Positions 47,201-56,220 of a DNA stretch of 64,000 nt are shown here, in pieces. Positions within the stretch are counted from its first letter, which is position 1, and every line of letters begins with the position of its first letter. The position numbers were made by a program, and so were the translations under genes. The notes below the pieces were generated by a model. The model was not told the DNA's origin, did not search any database, and saw nothing but the letters and a program-made list of their open reading frames with translations. The stretch is from positions 16,120,001 through 16,184,000 of the forward strand of contig CM114273.1 in the NCBI GenBank assembly GCA_050084515.1, written 5' to 3'. The DNA is from Blasia pusilla (lineage: Eukaryota; Marchantiophyta; Marchantiopsida; Blasiales).

Positions 47201-48195
47201 AGCCTTGTATACTCTGACGTGGAGCCCAAGTCGTGGACAATGAAAAATATGTATGCAGGACACGCTCCAACGCAGAAGGGCGATGCTTGACAATGAGGAC
47301 ATTGATGGCCTCCCGGCGGTATGGTAGCACCGACCTCGTATGGAGTTTCTGCATTCTTGGGAGGGAATTGCGATGTATTGACTCGCCCGTTGCGCTCTAG
47401 ATATGGGCATGTTGGACTTCTACACTTCAAGGCTCCCACGCATTGGCGGCGGGAGACAATCCAAGGACCATCTGGAATTGAAGCACTAGTCCCTTGAAGC
47501 CTGCACCATCGATGACAATCAGACTTTCTGTCCATACCCTTAAGGCGTCCTCCATCCTTCTTTTGAGCAGGAGCAGCAAGTGGAGGCAACTCAAAAATGC
47601 AATTACCATCGTACGTGGGCGGCAACTCGTCGACAAGAATGTGTTTGAACATTTTCAAGGCCAGAGACGAAAGCAAACTATTGCCTGATACTCGCAAGAG
47701 GAACGAGTAGATGGACAGAGGGCCCGATTGGTGTCCGACAGATCCACTGAGGTTGATAACATCCAGAATCTCTTCAGGAAGAACAACATTGTTACGAGCG
47801 TGTGAAGTTGGAGTCGAAGCCGGATCTGCATAGCTTGGAGTTGCAAACGTAGAGCTCGGAGCACTAGCAAATTCTAGACCGTCTACTTGGGAAACAGAGA
47901 TTTAAGTCGAGGGGGCGGGCCGTAAACTCTGTATTGACCATTTGCTAGAGTAGGAGATTCCATACTTTACGGTCTGAGGTCACTGGCTCGACCGTCTCAC
48001 CTATTATGTCTTCCGTACCGTCCACCCTAACATCTTTGGATACAAAGATGATTCCAATTTGGAGAAGAAATCGAACAGACAGAAAATTTTCATCCAGTGC
48101 TATGAAAGACTCACAAGCTTGGGGTCGAATGATTTCTGATTGAGGAAGGGCCGCGGATGATAGGCGCCACAAGTGAGCTTAACATAATTATCCAT
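44216..48195 (-). pseudogene. SWIM/MULE-type transposase of transposon B
   Basis: ATG 48195, exon 1 to 46177, donor CAG|GTGAGT, palindrome-rich intron 46176-45720, acceptor TTGCAG, exon 2 to a stop at 44216. A Cys cluster (RRQCVGALKCRSPTCPYLE then CPHCQASPFCVGACP) covers about 47450-47265. The MULE-like core is at about 46700-46400 (ICYRVLNGWLTMGAHVYDHV, GFMANNAQPGWIAIREVLWG, SDAFHW). The C-terminal SWIM zinc finger (CSCDDF...CKHMYYVLLVVL) is at about 44400-44320. Damage: an indel near 48150, TAC to TAA at about 46727, a one-base deletion near 44851, a TAA at 44669, and Asp to Asn in the MADNAQ motif seen in copy A. It would excise and insert the element. Confidence 0.75.
45780..46065. repeat. 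Palindrome array in the transposase intron, copy B
   Basis: Copies at about 45780, 45829, 45875, 45931, 45972, 46008 and 46045, matching the array at 13820-14120. Confined to the intron. Confidence 0.9.
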
Positions 48196-48429
48196 TCCCA
48201 GAAATTTCGTACGGGAGGAGGGTGAGAATGAGAAAGAGAATCAAAATGAGAATGAGAATTTTTAATTTATATTTCATAGGAAAACAGATACTCCTGACAG
48301 ATTTTTACTGACAAGATGAATTCGGTGGGTGACATTGTTTGACACAATGGATCCAATTCTGTAACACATTCAATTCTGTTGCAATATGTTACCGGATTTG
48401 GGAAGCAGAGGGTTGCGAATCACACTTGG

Positions 48430-49035
48430 AACCCGTCGGAGTCCTGGTAACTCAAAAATTACCCGAAGCTAACCGAAGCTTGCAACCCGTCGGCTTCGGA
48501 CGGGTTGCAAGCTTCTGCCAAACATTGTCGAAGCAAGCAACCCGTCGCTCTCTGACGAGTTGCTCGGATACCGCTCCTTCTTGCCCGAAGATGCCGGAGG
48601 CGTGCAAACCGTCTGTTCCCGACGAGTTCCGCGGGTGCCTCACCTATTTGCCCAAAGACGGCGAGGCGTGCAACCCGTTGTCCTCCAACGGGTTGCGCAA
48701 GGGCCTCGCCTTGTGGTGCTTACATGAAGGAAGTGTGCAACCTGTCGGACTCCGACGAGTTGCGTGGGAAGCCCGCGTTCTTAACCCTTCACGAGGGAAG
48801 CGTGCAACCCAACGGTCTGCGACGGATTGCCTGGGTACGTCCCGTTCCTGTCCCAAACACGGCGGAGGCGCGCAACATGTCGGTCTCCGACGGGTTGCGC
48901 GGGTACCTCGCGTTCTTTTCCGAAGACGACAGAGGCGCTCAACCCGTCGGTCTCCGACGGGTTGCTCGCACACGTGGCAACATACCCAAGATGGCGGAGG
49001 CACGCAACCTGTCGGACTCCGACGGGTTGCCATTT
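48430..49035. repeat. Palindrome array in the shared promoter region, copy B
   Basis: Starts at about 48482, 48537, 48603, 48670, 48738, 48804, 48871, 48938 and 49004, after a half site at 48430. The period is 66-68 bp. Arms GCAACCCGTCGG and CCGACGGGTTGC, with one to three changes per copy. A 261-codon frame runs through it but only mirrors the repeat (QPVGLRRVAR units), so I do not call it a gene. Confidence 0.92.
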
Positions 49036-49119
49036 TTCACCTCCGGACTTCCGTAACCTCCGGCACGTCGCCGTCGAACGGACGACGGGACCCAATGGTC
49101 AGCCCAACGGCTAGAAAAG

Positions 49120-49128
49120 TATAAATAG
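49120..49128 (+). promoter_or_regulatory. TATA box of the ParB-methyltransferase gene, copy B
   Basis: TATAAATAG after the last palindrome, conserved with 17171-17179, about 265 bases before exon 1. Confidence 0.6.
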
Positions 49129-50627
49129 GGCCGAAATCGCTCATTTCCAGTTTCTCATTTCGCGATCTCGATTCCTCACTCTCCAGCAGCACCGATCGAT
49201 CATATCTGAAGGGCGTTTCACACGGCGACACATCGCGAGTCGATAGGAGGAACGAGCGAGGCGGTTTGACCGAACGACGACGAAGAGTTCGACTGAACGA
49301 TCGCGAGACGATTCGAGCTACCCATCAAGGCGATTTGAGCTACCCATCTCGACATCAGCAAGGCAACTGATCAAGGGATTCATCGTGGACATAGGTGGAG
49401 GGGAGGCATTTCCGGAAAAAATCACAAGGAAAAAATCACAAGCCAACAAGTCTGGGAGCTTCACTCCGAAGTTCATTAGGACTCCTGCGTCAGCATCTCC
49501 TGGGCCTTGTTCGGCGAATGAAATTAGGCAGCAGGAAATCAAGGAGTGGGAAAGGGAAGCGGAGTTGCACAACCAGGTGCTTCTTGCGAGACGTGTTCAA
49601 GAGGCGCTCGATAACCAGAACGCAGAGGCTGAGACATCGCAGGCCTTGAAGAAAAGGATCGCCGACGAAAAGAGAGAAAAGAAGCGTCTGGACGCGTCGG
49701 TGAGGAGAGCAAAATTGGCTAAAGCGAGGAGGGAAAAAGCGATAGCCATTGACGATAGCCCTGCCCGTCCAACCGAAAGTGTTGAGATGCGGGAAATGTC
49801 CCCCATGAAGTCCGGGGACACAATCAACATAGTGGAAATGCCAGAAGTTCAAATCGATGACGAGGTCATGAGGACCGCCAGCGTGGAGATGGTGGACATG
49901 GCCGAAGAAGCCGGAGAGCGGTCATTCTCGTCTCCAAGCCCGGCGGAGGACATCGACCTCTATCGGATCGACGAGTTCACAGTCGATTTGCCAACTTCTG
50001 TCTCATACAAGTTGGCTGGTCAAGAAACCGACCCCATTTTCGAACGGGTAAGAGAGGATCTGGTTTTTTTGAATTATGTGAATTGTAATTCATTGGGAAT
50101 TCCGTGTAGCTTATTGATCTTGTCCCGGTTCTGACAGGTGGTAAAGCAGATGGCACTCATGGAGGGCCACAACGCCCCGAGGATTCCACTCTGCCGATTG
50201 CGGACAATGGAATACGTCCACGAAATTTAGTCCGAAGAGGACATCGCGAAGCTTAAACAATCGGCGGCGACAGCATCCTACATCGACAGCTTTCCTCCCT
50301 TCTATGTTCAGCCTTACGACGAGCATGGAACCCAAGCTCTGGTTACGGAGAAGGACTTGGAAAAGCTCGACACATTCTGGAGGATGCGAGACCAGGATTT
50401 CAGAAGGCAAGTAGAGGGCACGGAATTCAGCTGGATGAGGAATCTGCATTTCTTCATCTGGGATGGAAATCACAGGTTCATGGCGTGGACCAAGTTTACG
50501 GAGGAGCGGCCCAACTCATTGGAGGCACATTTTTGCGTGAAGGCAGTGGTCCTTCACCCATTCCCTCATCACATGGCGACGGTGGAGATGGCAATGCATG
50601 CCATGAACACGTGAGTATCTTTAACAC

Positions 50628-51320
50628 TTACGCAACTCGTCGAGACGGTTGTTGGGATGCTTTAACACTTACGCAACTCGGACTCCAACGAGTTGCTCGA
50701 TTGATGAATGGGTTAGGTTTTTTTTGCCGAAAGCAACTCGTCGAACTCCGACGGGTTGCTCGACTCGACGCTTTTTTGGATGTTTTTTTAAGAATGCAAC
50801 TCGTCGGACTCCGACGAGTTGTTCGATTGACCACAGATTTAATTAGTTTTTGGCCCAAAGCAAACCGTCAGAGTCCGACGGGTTGCTCGACTCGCTGCCT
50901 TTTCAGGATATTTTTTGAAGAATGCAACTCGTCGGACTCCGACGAGTTGTTCGACTGACCGCAGGTTTAGTATGTTTTTTGCCCAAAGCAACCCGTCGGA
51001 GTCCGACGGGTTGCTTGACTCGAAACTGTTTATGGCCGAAATCAACTTGTCGGAGTCCGACGGGTTGCATTCGGAAGTTGGTTCCCAAATTTTGTGTCAA
51101 ATTGCAAGTTTCCATTCAATTGCGCAACTGTCGGACTCGGCGGGTTGCTATATTCACGATAGTATGTTGGTTGCACAACCCGCCGGAGTCCGGCGGGTTG
51201 AAACCAATTTTATTAGCAAATTTGAATGCAATCCGTCGGACTCGACGGGTTGCATCATTTAGCTTCGTTCTAGAATCCGACCTTGAGTGCGTGACGACCC
51301 GTCGAGTCCGGCGGGTTGCG
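50628..51320. repeat. Palindrome array in intron 2 of the ParB-methyltransferase gene
   Basis: About twelve copies, starting near 50631, 50671, 50731, 50797, 50859, 50922, 50987, 51042, 51123, 51174, 51230 and 51292; typical spacing 55-66 bp. Early copies use the variant arm GCAACTCGTCGG with the matching change CCGACGAGTTGC on the other side, so the palindrome is kept. Confidence 0.92.
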
Positions 51321-53470
51321 AGGAACCCATGTAATTTCTGACGAGTTGAGTTTGGATGTGCGAGGATTGTATCGGAGGGGAATGTCACCCACCTTTGGAT
51401 CAGGATGCGATCGGGTGTAGAAGGTGCTTACGACGCACCGGGAGAGTACATGGGGTTCTTGGGCGATGCCCTTGTCAATCAGATGCTTGCAAAGGGTGCT
51501 CAGATTAAAAAGAAAACTTGGGCAAATAAGTTTATTTCCCAAGATGCAGACGTAACCATCCTTTGCTGGTCGAAGATACAGGCCGCGAAGAAGAGCGCTG
51601 CACTGGAGGTGGAGCGGAGGGAGAAGGTATCTGCGTCTGAGCGCGCGAAATTCATCCAAGCTGCAGTATCTGCAGCAACGAAATACACGGCGAGCAAGAT
51701 GCAGCGATACATTAGCATTCTCAACCCCGAACTTGGTCCGGAGTTCTACAAGGAGCTGAAGGCGATTATCAAGCGCCAGCAGAAAAGGGATGAAGATCCG
51801 CATGGTCGGATTGGGGAGAAAGTTTCCCTAGATCGCGTGCATCGGTTTGCGTTGTCCGGCATAAGCGAGTTTAGGAGGATCCGACTGATGAAAATCAGTC
51901 TCGAGGGCACAGAGGCCCAGAAGAGGGCGGCACACCATCCTCCGGGTGTGTCCGATCCAGTGATCTCCCACTGGCTACGCGAATGGTCATTCTGGGACGC
52001 ATTGCGGGTTATCATGAAGTCCGTGCTAGACGGTCTGCAAGCGGAGCTCAGAAGATTAGAGCCCATCCCGGATGAAGCAAACCTTGAAAGTTCTGGAGAT
52101 TTCGAGGTTTGGCTCGACGACATCCGGGACAAGCCAACAAAAAACCCAGGATTCAAGACAATGTTCAAGGTTTGTGTCCTCCCTCAGGCAGAGCTTGACG
52201 AAGAAGTAGAGGGGAACAAACGTGATCAAGCGAAGAAGAAGCGAGATCTACAGGAGCAGACGGCCGATTCTGTTCAACTAAAAGTTGCCCAACGGATGGT
52301 CTTCAGGTACTTCGTCCAATGTTAGAATGCAGGTACGTGGGGAAAATTACTGGCAGCCTTGAAATTGTGGGATTCGCCGCCGGATGCAGAGACATTCTCC
52401 ATGTACGACATGGAGATGGGGCAGCATATGTCCGATTGGGAGGTGAAGAATTGCCCCATTTGGCTCGACTTCAACGACCCTGAAGACATCATCGATAAGG
52501 ATTTACGAGTGCTTCATGATGCAATGGCCTCAGGACAAGACGACATCCCCAATTTCGTGCAGCGTGAAGACTTCTTCCAAGGAGATGCATAAGAACAGGC
52601 CCACAAGACAGCTGAGTTGGCTTCCAAGGTCCGCATAGCCAAAGACAAATCCACAGCGGGTCTCAAAGGCAAGGCGAGGGGAGGGAAAAATTCAGAGGCT
52701 GAGTCTTCCCAAAGAGAGGCTGAAGATTCAAGGCCAGAGGCGGAATCATCCGGGCGAGCGGGGAGAGAGGGTCGGACCAGGTCCTCGGCGAAAAAAACCC
52801 CACCAGAGTCTGAGGTCATAGATACCCCGACAAGCCGTCCGCAGACTCGGGAGAAGCGGAAGCGAGAGGTGCCAGGGTTGTCCCAAGGAGAATACATTCC
52901 ATCATCCTTGGGAAGACACAGACAAACAACGACCCGGACAAGCATCCTCCTTCAGTTCACTCCTTTACTAGATGAGCTGAAGAGCTTCAGTTCTCAAGCG
53001 TCAACACCAACCATCGATAAATTGACAACGTTGGGACGGAAGCTCCAACGAAACGGCCACGCTGCCTGGACGGTGAATGGAGTGGTCGAAGAGGTTGCGG
53101 TGGATCTCTTGATCGTTGATCTGCCCTCGGGGTTGCGACTTTGGGGCGAGAATCCGTCGGACGAGGGACCTGACCAAATTGCGCTATTGTTCTCCTTTGC
53201 ATACGCCTATCTGAGTGACAGGGGCTGCTTCTTGGTGTTGACTGGAGGGAGCGAGGACGAGCTCTTCAACCTACAGTGCGTCAAGAGGTCGCTAAAGTGG
53301 AGGACGGCGCAATCGTGGACCATAAAAAACGAGTACCCACTCCGATCCGCGACGAGTCAGATTCGGGTAAGGCTCAATTCCTGTACTATAATCTCAATTA
53401 TATTTTAATGATGTGTATAATGAGTGTTTATCTCCGTTGAGTGAGTACAATGAGTGTCAATCTCCATTTT

Positions 53471-53764
53471 TTTTGTCCGTGAGCAACCCGTCGGAAGGCG
53501 ACGGGTTGCAGGCTTAGAGCAGCCCATGCTCGGTTGAGAGCAACCCGTCGGTTTCCGACGGGTTGCATCTTTCCTACATACACAGGGAAAACCGTGGTGT
53601 TCCTGCAACCCGTCGGAACGCGACGGGTTGCAGTTGCTTTTGGTTTTTCCCTGTGTTTCCGGAAAGCTGCAATGCGTCTGATAGCGACGGGTTACTCTCA
53701 GGCGAGTATGGGCTGCTCTAGGCTAGCAACCCGTTGCCTTCCGACGGGTTGCTCACGGACAAAA
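53471..53764. repeat. 294-bp palindrome made of palindromic repeats (intron 3)
   Basis: TTTTGTCCGTGAGCAACC at the left is answered by GGTTGCTCACGGACAAAA at the right. Inner blocks also mirror: GAGCAGCCCAT with ATGGGCTGCTC, and CACAGGGAAAA with TTTTCCCTGTG. The symmetry centre falls in the middle of one palindrome unit (53603-53633). Four other units are paired across the centre. It lies wholly in the intron between exons 3 and 4. Confidence 0.88.
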
Positions 53765-53865
53765 ACAACAGAGCCCGACAGGTTGTTTTAGTCCCTAAAC
53801 AACCCGTCGGAAGGCGACGGGTAGGTCCGGGACAAAACAACCCGTTGGACTCCGACAGGTTGATC
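53765..53865. repeat. Further palindrome units in intron 3
   Basis: Units at about 53799 and 53837, outside the large palindrome, with arms ACAACCCGTCGG and variants. Confidence 0.8.
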
Positions 53866-54451
53866 CAAAGTTAGTAATTGAAAATGTTCTCAAGCCGACT
53901 TCTTTAGTTGTTGACATTGTTTCCAACATGCTTATTTACAGATGGACCACTCCTACATGTACTGCTTCGTTCGGCCCGAGCACAATTTCCAGGTGTTCAA
54001 GATCCAGGATCCTGTGGATCCATGCTCGGATGGGTACAGCTTAGATAGTTTGTACAATCCCCCCCCGGGTATTTACATGCAAGACAGTACCCCACTTCTG
54101 GGAGGAAGGGAAAAGTCGCCAGCCCTGATGCAAATGCTTATCGAGCTCTGCTCAAGGCCGGGTGACTTGGTGTTCGACTTAGTGGGACTTTCAGGGGCAA
54201 GTATCAAAGGCGCCTGACAGAGTGGCAATAACATTCTCTACCTCGAGGGAAGGCATGAACTATTTGACCTTTGCGAGGAGGCAAAGGCAGAATACGAAAG
54301 GCTCGTTGGGGCGTACAACTCTCCACCGAAGCCGAGAGCTCGGTTCAGACCCACCCTTGGTAGTGACTCCATCGTCACTTCCAGCGATTCCAAAATCGGG
54401 AGGGCAAGGCCGAAAGTAATTTTGCAAGAGCTCTCGGACGATGACGAGTGA

Positions 54452-55640
54452 GTTCAAAGAACTCAACGACCAGCAGCTTGACTGCGGCGTTTGGAGTAGG
54501 GAGTTTTTGATGATGAGGCAAAAGATTTCATAGAATAGATCAAATGTCTGATTTGAGCTTTTTTCGGATAATATAAAGCAGAAGATTTTTTCGAACGATG
54601 GTGGTGCTTGTAAAAGTTTGTTGAACATTTTTTTCTTTTCAAATGTGATCGTCTATGTACTCCGCGGACTTCTATTTTGCAACCCGTCGGATTTCTCCTG
54701 CTTGCAACTTTTCACTTTTTGACCATTGCACCTTTTACCACTTCCAGAAACAGCCGGATTCCGACAGTTGCCTGATCGGACTCTTTCCCTGTTGGTCCAA
54801 CTTAAGAGGCAGTCTGGCGGGCTTCTTCCCTTGGCACCTTCCCCTCAACTCATAAAGGCAGGCGTAGGCTTCTTTTCTTCTCTCAGACGTGTTGGATTCC
54901 TACTACCTGTGCGATTGCCATAATGGTATAACCGGGGACGGAGCACATATTGATACTGGATGGGTGTCACATTGCAGAGCGTACAAGGTTTATTGCCGAG
55001 GAAGGCGGTGGGACTCAAATCAGGTTACATGGGACCGTTATGGTGTACCTAGGGGGGGGCCAAGGCTCTCGAATTCGCCAACATTTTCGATCCCCGTCTA
55101 CAATCGGCCAGAGGAGCCACTTGTATCCCAGGACATTCCTTTGGTACTGTCATCGAGGAGAGTTAGGAGTAAATTTGTAGATGACGAGGCTGAAGAAATC
55201 ATAGACTAGGTCAAATGTACATTTTCGAGGTTCCTTCGGAGGTAATAAAGGACGAGATTTTTTCAACCCATAATGGTGTTTGTAAAAGTTTGCTGGAATA
55301 TTTTTTTGTGTTCTTTTAGCTACTCAGAATTACAATTGCAACCCGTATGATTCCGACGGGTTGCAACTTTTGCTTTTTGCCCATGCAACTTTTTAACCAT
55401 TTCCAAGCAAGTCGCCGGATTCAGACAAAGTTGACCGCTATGAGGGATCGGACTCTTTCCTGTGAGACCAACCGGCGCATTGTGGCGGGCTTCTTAACTT
55501 TTGGCTCGTTCCCTACATTCGTCAAACCGGTTGTAGGCTTCTTTTCTTGTCTAAGATGTGCAGGATTCCTACTACCTGTCGGATTGCCATTTCGGATTCC
55601 CAACCTGTTAGATCGTCGTGGGTGCAGGATGGAAGAAAAT
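54452..55640 (+). repeat. Tandem duplication of the gene's 3' end
   Basis: The 3' flank (54505-54915) recurs at 55180-55595: TTGTAAAAGTTTG, a palindrome unit, CCATGCAACTTTT-type words, GGCGGGCTTCTT, TAGGCTTCTTTTCTT and GGATTCCTACTACCTGT. Between them, 54915-55209 reads as a diverged second copy of the methyltransferase C-terminus (EHILILDGCHIAERTRF against NNILYLEGRHELFDLC), ending DDEAEEIID and a stop. It could be an alternative last exon or a dead duplicate. Confidence 0.6.
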
Positions 55641-55694
55641 CACTTCTAAAAATATTTCCTTTCTTATGGTGAGCTTTCTTACGGGTTAGGAGGG

Positions 55695-55922
55695 GTGCAG
55701 CTTCTCGGTTTCTCAGCCTTAGGATCTGATGTGTTCATATTTCACAAAGTTGGTCTTGAGCAGACACCATTCATAACCAACAGAAAGTTAGTTATGGGGC
55801 AATTTAGGGGAGGCCATGATGCAGGAAACAATCCTTGCAAAAAGAGAGGTTGGCACCTGGGTGGTCCTCCAACAAAAATACCAAGGGCACTGCTTTTTGT
55901 TGATCGAGACAGGGAATGTTAA
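55695..55922 (+). pseudogene. Unrecognised open frame near the right end of transposon B
   Basis: 75 codons with a protein-like composition (IFHKVGLEQTPFITNRKL, GNNPCKKRGWHLGGPP, ALLFVDRDREC). I do not recognise a family. It could be a captured gene fragment or chance. No palindrome unit lies in it. Confidence 0.3.
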
Positions 55923-56144
55923 GAAACTTAGGCTCACATGGAGAGTGATGGAAAAATGTTTGTAGTGGTCTTATGATGTCTCCTTTTTTCTCGCCCCCAG
56001 GAAAGAGGAGGTTTCTTTAGGGCCAAATGTGGACCACTAAATACTCTCTTCTAAAGATTTCCTGAATTTGAAAGCAAACAAAAATTTCAAATATGTCAAA
56101 AAGTTTTGAAGAGAGGAGGCGGATTTGGCCCTTTTTTTTTTAAG

Positions 56145-56210
56145 AGAGACTCTCCTCTCTTCCTCTCTTCCTCTCCTCTCTTACTCTCTCCTGCCAGAAT
56201 ACCAGCCCCC
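56145..56210. repeat. Right terminal inverted repeat of transposon B
   Basis: AGAGACTCTCCTCTCTTCCT to CCAGCCCCC; complement of the left end. Its outer 9 bases agree with the left tip at about five to six positions. Confidence 0.65.
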
Positions 56211-56220
56211 ATATTGAGTG

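Larger units (their letters stand above)
49385..54451 (+). pseudogene. ParB-like domain plus amino-methyltransferase gene of transposon B
   Basis: Exons: 49385-50047, 50138-50610, 51404-53366 and 53942-54451, with GT-AG junctions (CGG|GTAAG, GACAG|GT, ACAC|GTGAGT, GATCAG|G, CGG|GTAAGG, TTACAG|ATG) keeping one frame. Exon 1: basic stretch and coiled coil. Exon 2: ParB-like domain, SEEDIAKLKQS, then FFIWDGNHRFMAW (GNHR at about 50461-50480), ending VEMAMHAMN. Exon 3: helical linker, Glu/Arg/Ser-rich basic segment (52617-52900), then VDLLIVDLPSGLRLWG in the place of the DPPY motif (53118-53129). Exon 4: KSPALMQMLIELCSRPGDLV then FDLVGLSGAS in the place of the FxGxG SAM motif (about 54170-54202), then NNILYLEGRHELFDLCEEA. 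Motif order is that of beta-class DNA amino-methyltransferases, but both key motifs are altered. The ATG codons of copy A are lost, and stops fall at 50228, 52323, 52590 and 54215. Confidence 0.75.
43788..56220. mobile_element. Complete MULE-like DNA transposon, copy B, 12.4 kb
   Basis: The element 43798-56210 is flanked by the identical 10-bp ATATTGAGTG (43788-43797 and 56211-56220). MULEs make 9-11 bp duplications. The ends are inverted copies of a purine/pyrimidine tract, GAGAGGAAGAGAGGAAGAGAGG on the left and its complement on the right. Two divergent genes are inside: a SWIM/MULE-type transposase on the minus strand and a ParB-methyltransferase on the plus strand. Palindrome arrays fill the non-coding parts. 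The shorter copy A (12757-17801) lies in block 1. Confidence 0.85.

Noticed and set aside
48430-49035. CRISPR-like appearance: ~28-bp repeats with ~39-bp spacers
   Set aside because: The repeats are variable palindromes, the spacers are similar between copies A and B, there are no cas genes, and the DNA is from a plant.
48339-49124. 261-codon open frame on the plus strand
   Set aside because: It only translates the palindrome array (repeated QPVGLRRVAR-type units) and the same happens in several frames on both strands.
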